From assembly GCA_007376745.1 (NCBI GenBank), contig VMGU01000019.1:1-8355 (forward strand): a stretch of 8,355 bases of DNA, in the 5' to 3' direction. Origin of the DNA: Parcubacteria group bacterium Athens0714_26. GTDB taxonomy: Bacteria; Patescibacteriota; Minisyncoccia; UBA6257; 02-FULL-45-10c. Each line of letters starts with the position of its first letter. Within the stretch, counting starts at the first letter, position 1. The position numbers and the translations under genes are program-made. Below, one piece after another: positions 1 to 5,356 of this stretch. The notes beneath the pieces were generated by a model that saw nothing but the letters and a program-made list of their open reading frames with translations, made no database searches and was not told the origin of the DNA.

Positions 1-2
1 AA

Positions 3-1421
3 AACTACACCCCTCCGCCGCTGTCGCTTCTTAAATCCTCAATAGAAAAACCCACCTCCGGCGACCTACGCGCCAACGCGAATATCATTAAAAGAACGCT
101 TGAAAGTTTCGGCATACCCGTAGAAATGGGAGAAATAAGCATCGGCCCCAAAGTTACCCGCTACACCTTGAAGCCCGCGGAAGGAATTAAATTATCCCGC
201 ATCACTACCCTTAACCAGGATTTATCTTTGGCGCTAGCCGCCCACCCTATCAGAATAGAAGCGCCTATTCCCGGCAAATCTTTTGTAGGCATAGAAGTGC
301 CTAATAAATCCGCAGCTATTGTCCGGCTCGGCAGCCTTATGAGCTTTCCGGAATTCACTAATTCCGGCCCGTTAGGATTTATCATAGGTAGAGACGTAAG
401 CGGCGAGCCAATCGTCGCCGACATAGCCAAAATGCCGCATCTTCTCATAGCCGGCAGCACCGGAAGCGGAAAATCAGTAGCTATACACACGCTACTCGTC
501 TCTCTTTTATATAAAAATTCTCCGGACACCTTAAAGCTTATTTTAATAGACCCCAAAAGAGTTGAACTTACTGTGTACAATAATATCCCCCACTTAATTT
601 CACCGGTCATCACCGAGGGCAAAAAATCTCTGGGCGTATTCCGCTGGGCCATAGAAGAAATGGAAAAACGTTACGAAAAACTGCAATCCGTGGGAGCCCG
701 CGATATAAAAAGCTACAACAAATTACAAACCCAGGATCCGCTGAATTATTTAGTAATAGTTGTCGATGAACTTGCCGACCTTATGTCAACTTACGGTCGC
801 GATATCGAAAGTTCGATTGTCCGGCTGGCTCAAATGGCGCGCGCCACAGGCATCCATCTCGTGCTTTCAACCCAGCGGCCATCCGTGGAAGTAATCACCG
901 GCCTTATCAAGGCCAACATCACCTCCCGCATGGCTCTGCAAGTAGCCAGCCAAATTGATTCCCGAACTATTTTGGATATGGCCGGCGCCGAAAAACTTCT
1001 GGGCGGAGGCGATATGCTTTTTGTTTCTTCAGACCTTTCAAAACCAAAAAGAATCCAGGGCGCCTATATCAGCGAAGAAGAACTGCATAAAGTCACCGAC
1101 TTTATAAGAGAAAACAACGAAGCGACCCAAACCGAAGAATCAGAAGAAAATAAAAATACTTCTAAATTTGAAACTCCTGAACCGAATAGGGATGTTAATT
1201 TTGATGACTATACCGGCGATGATGACGACTTATACGATGAAGCCTTAACCGTAGTGCGGGACGCCCAAAAAGCTTCAGCTTCACTCCTCCAAAGAAGACT
1301 AGCTATTGGCTACGCCCGAGCCGCCAGATTATTGGATATTATGGAAGAACGCGGCATCGTTGGACCAGGTGACGGCGCCAAGCCGCGTGAAGTATATATA
1401 AACAAAGAAACTGGTGTATAA
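3..1421 (+). CDS. ftsK: DNA translocase FtsK, 3' part (open at left edge)
   Basis: FtsK is the septal DNA pump that moves the chromosome terminus into daughter cells and activates XerCD dimer resolution. The reading frame is open from base 3: the 41 codons before the ATG at 126 translate to a typical FtsK alpha-domain start (YTPPPLSLL, then a TLESFGIPVE segment leading into GPKVTRY), so 126 is not the real start and the membrane-spanning N-terminus lies outside the window. Walker A GSTGSGKS is at bases 453-476 and Walker B VVDELADL has its Asp at 765. STQRPSVEVITGLIKANI follows, as in the RecA-like beta domain. A poorly conserved acidic linker (about 1120-1230) leads to the C-terminal winged-helix gamma domain (about 1230-1418; ALTVVRDAQKASASLLQRRL, YARAARLLDIMEERGIVG), which in the family reads KOPS motifs and contacts XerD. 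Identity is near certain. The next gene starts 18 bp after the stop. Confidence 0.97.
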   Translation, partial: NYTPPPLSLLKSSIEKPTSGDLRANANIIKRTLESFGIPVEMGEISIGPKVTRYTLKPAEGIKLSRITTLNQDLSLALAAHPIRIEAPIPGKSFVGIEVPNKSAAIVRLGSLMSFPEFTNSGPLGFIIGRDVSGEPIVADIAKMPHLLIAGSTGSGKSVAIHTLLVSLLYKNSPDTLKLILIDPKRVELTVYNNIPHLISPVITEGKKSLGVFRWAIEEMEKRYEKLQSVGARDIKSYNKLQTQDPLNYLVIVVDELADLMSTYGRDIESSIVRLAQMARATGIHLVLSTQRPSVEVITGLIKANITSRMALQVASQIDSRTILDMAGAEKLLGGGDMLFVSSDLSKPKRIQGAYISEEELHKVTDFIRENNEATQTEESEENKNTSKFETPEPNRDVNFDDYTGDDDDLYDEALTVVRDAQKASASLLQRRLAIGYARAARLLDIMEERGIVGPGDGAKPREVYINKETGV

Positions 1422-1429
1422 TTTATAAT
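1417..1429 (+). promoter_or_regulatory. Tandem TATAAT hexamers before the RodZ-like gene
   Basis: Two perfect TATAAT hexamers lie at 1417-1422 and 1424-1429; the first overlaps the ftsK stop codon. No convincing -35 box is visible at the usual spacing. If the second acts as a -10 element, transcription would start only a few bases before the ATG at 1440, giving an almost leaderless mRNA. Chance matches are possible in AT-rich sequence. Confidence 0.35.
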
Positions 1430-1439
1430 CAAACAATTT

Positions 1440-2081
1440 ATGGACGCGGAAAAAGACTTTAAAACAATAATCACGGAAACGCTGGATTTAAAAAATATAA
1501 ACCATGAAAAGCTGTCTCAGCTGACCGGCATACCCAAACATTATATTTTAGCTATCGAAAATTCGGATATCAGTAAACTCCCGGCCCTGCCTTATGTCAG
1601 AGGATACATCAAAAAAATATCCGAGGTGCTCCTCTTAAATCAGGATGAATTATGGCAGTCTTATGAAAAAGCATTAGAACATAAAAGATCTGGCGCTTTC
1701 GATAAATTACCCAGCAACCGTTTTCTCATTAAACGCATCAATAAAAAAACCGCGATATTCATCACATTAGCCATCCTGGCGTTAATATTTTTATCCATCA
1801 ATTACAAAAACTTATTCGGCTCGGCAAATATTGAAATAACCAATCCCGGCAATAATTTAATCGCGGTCTCTAATGCCCAATACATCCTAACGGGTAAAAT
1901 TAACCCAAAAGATAAATTAACCATAAATAATGTCGAGGTTCTAACCGACTTCAGCGGTAATTTCCAATTCCCTTACGACCTGCAACCGGGCCTTAACACG
2001 ATTGAATTCAGGGCAAAAAAAATACTCGGAAAAGAAACCATTGAAAAACGGCAAATCCTTTACCAGCCGCCGGCTTTATAA
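1440..2081 (+). CDS. RodZ-like HTH membrane protein with extracytoplasmic Ig-like domain
   Basis: A 213-residue single-pass membrane protein. Residues about 20-75 form a RodZ-type helix-turn-helix (HTH_25-like: EKLSQLTGIPKHYILAIE, then LPALPYVRGYIKKISEVL). A basic stretch (KRINKK) precedes one transmembrane helix at about 104-120 (TAIFITLAILALIFLSI). The outer part (about 128-207) looks like an Ig-like or glucodextranase-B-like fold, with the pattern ITNPGNN, ILTGKI, LTINNVEV, DFSGNFQF and GLNTIEFRAK. In RodZ the cytoplasmic HTH binds MreB and couples the cytoskeleton to wall synthesis; that role is inferred here, and no mreB is in view. The order cytoplasmic HTH, helix, outer beta domain matches RodZ, but the protein is shorter than E. 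coli RodZ. There is no Shine-Dalgarno before the ATG. It lies between ftsK and recA in the same direction and could be read from ftsK or from the TATAAT pair just upstream. A generic membrane-bound XRE regulator is the alternative. Confidence 0.8.
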   Translation: MDAEKDFKTIITETLDLKNINHEKLSQLTGIPKHYILAIENSDISKLPALPYVRGYIKKISEVLLLNQDELWQSYEKALEHKRSGAFDKLPSNRFLIKRINKKTAIFITLAILALIFLSINYKNLFGSANIEITNPGNNLIAVSNAQYILTGKINPKDKLTINNVEVLTDFSGNFQFPYDLQPGLNTIEFRAKKILGKETIEKRQILYQPPAL

Positions 2082-2087
2082 TATCCT

Positions 2088-2218
2088 AAGGAGTAATCGC
2101 GCCTGCCTGCCGGTAGGCAGGAATATCGCGAATTTACGATTAAATAATGCGAATAAATCTGAAATTTTACAAAATTAGCGTTATTTGCTAAAATTCGCGT
2201 TATTAGTGAATACTCCTT
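2088..2218. repeat. MITE-like intergenic element with terminal inverted repeats
   Basis: This 131-bp stretch fills nearly all of the gap between the RodZ-like gene and recA. It begins with AAGGAGTAAT (2088-2097) and ends with AATACTCCTT (2209-2218), an inverted pair with 9 of 10 positions matching and the outer 8 perfect. Inside are a 20-nt GC-rich palindrome (2102-2121), an inverted pair AATAATGCGAAT (2143-2154) / ATTCGCGTTATT (2193-2204) with one G-T mismatch, and a small hairpin TTAGC-N7-GCTAA (2175-2191). No coding potential, transposase or clear target-site duplication is seen. It may be a non-autonomous repeat or a structured recA leader. Confidence 0.5.
2102..2121. repeat. GC-rich 20-nt palindrome
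   Basis: The arms CCTGCCTGCC and GGTAGGCAGG are complementary over all 10 positions, counting one G-T pair, with no loop. The GC content stands out against the AT-rich surroundings. Similar CCTGCC/GGCAGG palindromes are, from memory, scattered between genes in Parcubacteria genomes. There is no T-tract after it, so it is a poor intrinsic terminator. Confidence 0.65.
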
Positions 2219-2226
2219 CAATAAAT

Positions 2227-3234
2227 ATGACAAAAGAAAAAGAAGAAAATAAAAATCAGGACAAAGAAAAAAACTTAGAAAGCTTATTGGAAAGCCTCCG
2301 GAGTAAATTCGGCGAAGGCGCCATTATGAAACTGGGCGACGTCAAAAAAACAAACGTTGACATCATCCCCACCGGTTCATTTTCACTGGACTTGGCCTTA
2401 GGCGTCGGCGGACTACCCAAGGGAAGAATAATAGAAATTTTTGGTCCGGAGTCATCGGGTAAAACCACTTTAGCGTTAAATGTCGTAGCTCAAGCCCAGA
2501 AAAAAGGAGGTAGGGCCGCGTTTATTGACGCCGAACACGCCATGGACCCGGAATATGCCGCTAAACTCGGTGTAAAAATAAAAGAACTTTTAATTTCCCA
2601 GCCCGATAGCGGCGAAGAAGCTTTAAATATCTTAGACAGTCTGGTTCGCTCGGCCATGATTGACATCATTGTGATTGATTCAGTGGCGGCTCTTACGCCT
2701 AAAGCGGAACTTGAGGGAGAAATGGGAGCCCACCATGTAGGCCTGCAGGCGCGTATGATGAGCCAGGCGCTTAGAAAACTTACCGCCATCTCCGCCAAAT
2801 CAAACACTTTAATAATTTTTATAAACCAGCTTAGAGAAAAAATCGGCATTATGTTCGGCAATCCGGAAACCACCCCGGGCGGACGCGCTTTAAAATTTTA
2901 TTCATCCGTGCGCATTGACGTCCGACGCATAGCCCAAGTTAAGAAAAACGATGTCGTGGTCGGCAACCGCGTAAGAGCTAAAGTAGTCAAAAATAAAGTC
3001 GCCCCTCCGTTCAGGGAATCTGAATTTGATATTATGTTCGGCGAAGGAATCTCTTATGAAGGCGACGTCTTAAATGCCGCCATCAAACATGGTACGGTTA
3101 CCAGATCCGGGGCCACCTATTCTTTTGACGGCCAAAAACTAGGCGTTGGATTTGATAAAATAGTCCAACTCCTCAAAGAAGATAAAAAAATATTATCCGA
3201 AATAAAGAAAAAAACCGAAGCCTCAGTAATTTAG
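2227..3234 (+). CDS. recA: Recombinase RecA
   Basis: RecA forms ATP-dependent filaments on single-stranded DNA, carries out homologous pairing and strand exchange, and stimulates LexA-type self-cleavage where that exists. From the ATG at 2227 the protein has 335 residues, close to the family norm. A longer frame could begin at TTG 2185, but its 14 extra residues (MLKFALLVNTPSIN) are unlike RecA and lie in repeat DNA, so ATG 2227 is preferred. Walker A is GPESSGKT (73-80), the catalytic Glu is in DAEH (E113), and Walker B is DIIVIDSV (about 146-153). Loop L1 includes MGAHHVGLQARMMSQALRK and loop L2 includes NQLREKIGIMFGNPETTPGG. A C-terminal domain is present and ends in a short Lys/Glu-rich tail. 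There is no Shine-Dalgarno: the bases just upstream contain CTCCTT, its complement. No recX or lexA is adjacent. It converges with the PHP gene, with no evident terminator in the short gap. Confidence 0.98.
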   Translation: MTKEKEENKNQDKEKNLESLLESLRSKFGEGAIMKLGDVKKTNVDIIPTGSFSLDLALGVGGLPKGRIIEIFGPESSGKTTLALNVVAQAQKKGGRAAFIDAEHAMDPEYAAKLGVKIKELLISQPDSGEEALNILDSLVRSAMIDIIVIDSVAALTPKAELEGEMGAHHVGLQARMMSQALRKLTAISAKSNTLIIFINQLREKIGIMFGNPETTPGGRALKFYSSVRIDVRRIAQVKKNDVVVGNRVRAKVVKNKVAPPFRESEFDIMFGEGISYEGDVLNAAIKHGTVTRSGATYSFDGQKLGVGFDKIVQLLKEDKKILSEIKKKTEASVI

Positions 3235-3261
3235 TAGCCAAAGTCCTCTCCGGTTAAAACT

Positions 3262-3963
3262 TTATAGCCAAAATTTCCTTTTTAATTTCAAAATCGTGTC
3301 TCTGGCGCGGAATTTACCCAGCTTCCACACCATATCCCGCATAAAATCGCGCGGATAACTTATATTTTCAAACTTTTTCTGCCTTAATGATTTCAAAACT
3401 CCTTTGGCTGTTTTTTCTTCGGCATCCAAAACAACATAACTTTGGTCAAAAAAATCTAAAAAATGAGTGTCTGATGTGGCGATAATCGGCAAATTATGCT
3501 TCTTGGCTGTTATTTCGGCTTTTTTATTTTGATTAAAAAATTTTGAATAAAACCATGAGTATTCAATGCCGTCAAAAAGATGTATATTCTCGTCTAAATT
3601 ACCCATCAGGGATTCGGGGCTGAAAAAATAAGGATGCGGCGCCAGGATAAAAATCTCCGGGCGGCTGTTTTTATAATTTTCCAAATCCGAAAAAGTCCTG
3701 ATTTTTTCCACGTCCTTATCGCAATTTAAAACAACAATATGTTTTTTTCTGATTGCGATTTCGGCTCCGAGAATCAAAAGGATGCCCCTTGAGGCTGCGT
3801 ATTCAATAATTTCAGGAATATTATAAAATGTTTCATGGAGAGTCACGGCAAGCACGGAAAAACCGAGATTTGCCGCGTGGTCCACGCCCTCGCGCACCGT
3901 ATGGCCCACAAAATCCTGCGGGTCCTCCTTGGCATGAAAATGCAGGTTAGCTTTTAACTTCAT
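3262..3963 (-). CDS. PHP-domain metal-dependent phosphoesterase
   Basis: A 233-residue single-domain protein of the PHP (polymerase and histidinol phosphatase) superfamily, whose members are metal-dependent phosphoesterases. Using ATG 3963 (TTG 3966 would add one residue), the metal-ligand motifs appear in order: HFH (H8, H10), LHE (H43), GAE (E68), APHP (H110) and SDTH (D165, H167). The usual Asp in the second motif (TDH in many relatives) is Leu here (TLH), so one metal site may differ. There is no signal peptide or membrane helix, so it is probably cytosolic. The basic C-terminus (KLGKFRARDTILKLKRKF) could touch membrane or nucleic acid. The substrate cannot be told from sequence: histidinol phosphate, a nucleotide or an RNA end are all possible, and the nearby tRNA-His is no evidence for a histidine role. 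It has no Shine-Dalgarno and stands alone on its strand. Confidence 0.82.
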   Translation of the reverse strand: MKLKANLHFHAKEDPQDFVGHTVREGVDHAANLGFSVLAVTLHETFYNIPEIIEYAASRGILLILGAEIAIRKKHIVVLNCDKDVEKIRTFSDLENYKNSRPEIFILAPHPYFFSPESLMGNLDENIHLFDGIEYSWFYSKFFNQNKKAEITAKKHNLPIIATSDTHFLDFFDQSYVVLDAEEKTAKGVLKSLRQKKFENISYPRDFMRDMVWKLGKFRARDTILKLKRKFWL

Positions 3964-4035
3964 CAAACTTAAAACTTTTATTAATCTAATTATGTTTTAC
4001 CAAAATTATTTAAAACGCAACTTCTTAAACCGCAT

Positions 4036-4064
4036 CTTTCATTTACCCTAATATTTTGTATAAT
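4036..4064 (+). promoter_or_regulatory. Promoter of tRNA-His
   Basis: A perfect -10 TATAAT sits at 4059-4064, about 12 bp before the tRNA 5' end. A weak -35 candidate CTTTCA (4036-4041) lies 17 bp upstream. The predicted start near 4071 leaves a 5-nt leader for RNase P to remove. Confidence 0.65.
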
Positions 4065-4075
4065 GTAGAAATTAT

Positions 4076-4147
4076 GGTGTCTATAGTTCAATGGTAGAAC
4101 TCCTCTCTGTGGCAGAGGCGGCACGGGTTCGATTCCCGTTAGACACC
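4076..4147 (+). tRNA. tRNA-His (anticodon GTG)
   Basis: The full cloverleaf can be drawn. The acceptor stem is 8 bp, GGTGTCTA (4076-4083) with TAGACACC (4140-4147), which includes the extra G-1:C73 pair typical of tRNA-His. The D stem is GTTC/GAAC with a 7-nt loop. The anticodon stem is CCTCT/AGAGG with loop CTGTGGC, giving anticodon GTG at 4109-4111. The variable loop has 4 nt. The T stem is ACGGG/CCCGT with loop TTCGATT. CCA is not encoded (CAA follows C73), so it must be added by CCA transferase. A -10 box precedes the gene and a strong terminator follows, so it is a single-gene unit. Confidence 0.96.
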
Positions 4148-4205
4148 CAACAAATAAATTTCGCCATTGCTTTTAAACACCAATTAATATATCGTGAATG
4201 AAAAT

Positions 4206-4235
4206 ACAAAAAGAGGCTTACCAGCCTCTTTTTGT
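4206..4235 (+). terminator. Intrinsic terminator after tRNA-His
   Basis: A perfect 13-bp stem, ACAAAAAGAGGCT (4206-4218) and AGCCTCTTTTTGT (4223-4235), encloses the loop TACC. The GC-rich core is followed by a run of five T, so it should stop transcription from tRNA-His before the sigma-factor operon. The A-run on the other side could let it work on the opposite strand too. Confidence 0.88.
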
Positions 4236-4257
4236 TAATTTAAGCAGGTATTAAAAA

Positions 4258-4266
4258 TGTTATAAT
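4258..4266 (+). promoter_or_regulatory. Extended -10 promoter of the sigma-factor operon
   Basis: TGT-TATAAT matches the extended -10 consensus (TGn at 4258-4260, TATAAT at 4261-4266). No good -35 is seen 16-18 bp upstream, which is common for extended -10 promoters. The start would fall near 4273, giving a leader of about 80 nt, just upstream of the palindrome at 4279-4296. Confidence 0.55.
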
Positions 4267-4278
4267 AATGTAAATAGG

Positions 4279-4296
4279 GTAAATTAGATAATTTAC
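4279..4296. promoter_or_regulatory. Inverted repeat, candidate operator
   Basis: GTAAATTA (4279-4286) and TAATTTAC (4289-4296) are perfect inverted arms separated by GA. The site lies just downstream of the predicted start of the sigma operon. A further direct copy of GTAAAT is at 4270-4275. This is a plausible place for a dimeric repressor to bind; no regulator is identified. Confidence 0.45.
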
Positions 4297-4352
4297 GCCT
4301 TTTTTAATCAGAACCCGCAGAAGTAACCAAATCTCGGGTCATTCGTTCTATT

Positions 4353-4907
4353 ATGTTAGAAAACGAAAACAAATACATAAAGCAGGCTCAGGGAGGCCAT
4401 AAAGAGGCCTTTGGTATAATTTACAGCCATTATCTGCCCAAAATTTACCGGTTTATCTCTCTTAAAGTTAATGGCAAGACAACCGCCGAAGACCTGACTC
4501 ATGAAGTCTTCCTGAATGCATGGAAAAGATTAAGTAAATACGAAACAAGAGAATTTCCTTTTTCTAGTTGGCTTTACCAGATCGCCAGAAACGAAGTAAT
4601 TGATTTTTACCGCACCAATAAAAAAAATATCTCTCTGGAAAATATCGGGGAAGGAACGCTGAAAACTATAGAGAGTGAAGATTTTGATGCTGTCCTAAGT
4701 CTGGAAAAAATCAAAGTTCTTATCAAATTTTTAAAACCCGACCAGCAAGACGTGCTGATAATGAGATTTATCGAGGACTTAAGCCATGACGAAATAGCCG
4801 CCGCCATCAAAAAAAGCGCCGGCGCAGTCAGACTGATACAGTATCGGGCCATAAACTCACTTAAAGAATTATATGAAAAAAATAATAACAACGTTAAAGA
4901 AATTTAA
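4353..4907 (+). CDS. ECF-type RNA polymerase sigma-70 family factor
   Basis: A 184-residue alternative sigma factor made only of regions 2 and 4, the layout of ECF sigma factors, which direct RNA polymerase to a small regulon, often after an envelope signal. Region 2 covers about residues 10-88: AEDLTHEVFLNAWKRL is the core-binding helix, and FPFSSWLYQIARNEVIDFYR is the -10 recognition and melting part. After a variable linker, region 4 (about 122-174) contains DVLIMRFIEDLSHDEIAAAIKKS and AVRLIQYRAINSLKELY, the helix-turn-helix that reads the -35. There is no C-terminal extension. The ATG at 4353 gives a normal N-terminus, with no Shine-Dalgarno. The next gene overlaps its end by 35 bp, which suggests translational coupling and a functional link. 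An extended -10 and a palindrome upstream suggest regulated expression. The subfamily and its target promoters cannot be assigned. Confidence 0.93.
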   Translation: MLENENKYIKQAQGGHKEAFGIIYSHYLPKIYRFISLKVNGKTTAEDLTHEVFLNAWKRLSKYETREFPFSSWLYQIARNEVIDFYRTNKKNISLENIGEGTLKTIESEDFDAVLSLEKIKVLIKFLKPDQQDVLIMRFIEDLSHDEIAAAIKKSAGAVRLIQYRAINSLKELYEKNNNNVKEI

Positions 4908-5352
4908 ATCAATGGAGCCAGACCCGAATTTCGCCAGGCGTTCTTTGGCGTTGATTTTAAATACTCCCCAGAGCTCTACTTCTATTTTTTCAAGAAAGTT
5001 TTTTGACCTTATAAAATTTAGCGCCGCTCTCGGCTTGGCAACTCTTCTTATGGTTGTCGTTTTCGGCGGACTATCCATATTAAAAACACTTTCACCCACT
5101 TCTTTAACAAGTCTGGATACCGACAGTCTCAATAAAGAAATCAGCAATATGAATATAAGTATCCAGCTTTCTTCTAATGCCAGATATTATGACGAATCCA
5201 TAGACAAAATAACCATGGCCTTAACTAATACAGCCCAAAACGGGCCAAACCACCTAAATCCGTCAGTTATTCAAAACGAACTTCAAAAACTTGATGATTT
5301 AAAATCCAGCAATAAAACACTAGACGATATTCTGAACGATTTAGTGCTTTAA
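4873..5352 (+). CDS. Single-pass membrane protein, putative anti-sigma factor
   Basis: A 159-residue protein of no family I can name. Its N-terminal cytoplasmic part (about 1-47) is basic and includes KKFKSMEPDPNFARRSLALIL; comparable PDP-x-F-x-x-RS segments occur, from memory, in small CPR proteins next to sigma factors. One transmembrane helix spans about 49-70 (FSAALGLATLLMVVVFGGLSI). The outer part (about 75-159) is polar and helical, ending in LQKLDDLKSSNKTLDDILNDL. It has no cysteine, so it is not a zinc-binding (ZAS) anti-sigma factor. The 35-bp overlap with the sigma gene and the cytoplasm-membrane-outside layout fit an anti-sigma factor that releases its partner on an outside signal; this is inferred from position and topology only. 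ATG 4873 is preferred because it keeps the basic N-terminus; ATG 4912, 4 bp after the sigma stop, is the alternative. Confidence 0.72.
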   Translation: MKKIITTLKKFKSMEPDPNFARRSLALILNTPQSSTSIFSRKFFDLIKFSAALGLATLLMVVVFGGLSILKTLSPTSLTSLDTDSLNKEISNMNISIQLSSNARYYDESIDKITMALTNTAQNGPNHLNPSVIQNELQKLDDLKSSNKTLDDILNDLVL

Positions 5353-5356
5353 TTTC

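Noticed and set aside
126..128. ATG at 126 as the start of ftsK
   Set aside because: The frame stays open to the left edge and the 41 upstream codons encode typical FtsK sequence, so the gene is cut by the window.
2185..2226. TTG-started extension of recA by 14 codons
   Set aside because: The extra residues do not resemble RecA, the DNA lies inside the repeat element, and ATG 2227 gives a normal-length protein.
2500..2512. Strong Shine-Dalgarno-like AAAGGAGGT inside recA
   Set aside because: It encodes the conserved KKGGR segment of RecA and is not followed by a start codon leading to a plausible gene.
3235..3272. Direct repeat TAGCCAAA at 3235-3242 and 3265-3272 between recA and the PHP gene
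   Set aside because: The second copy lies in coding sequence and the pair is short; no hairpin with a T-tract is formed, so neither a terminator nor an attachment site is supported.
4076..4150. tRNA-His as an integration site for a mobile element
   Set aside because: No integrase, no second copy of the tRNA 3' end downstream, and the neighbouring genes look like ordinary chromosomal genes.
4607..5147. Leftward open frames inside the sigma and membrane-protein genes
   Set aside because: They mirror the coding strand of well-supported genes and show no recognisable domain or start context.
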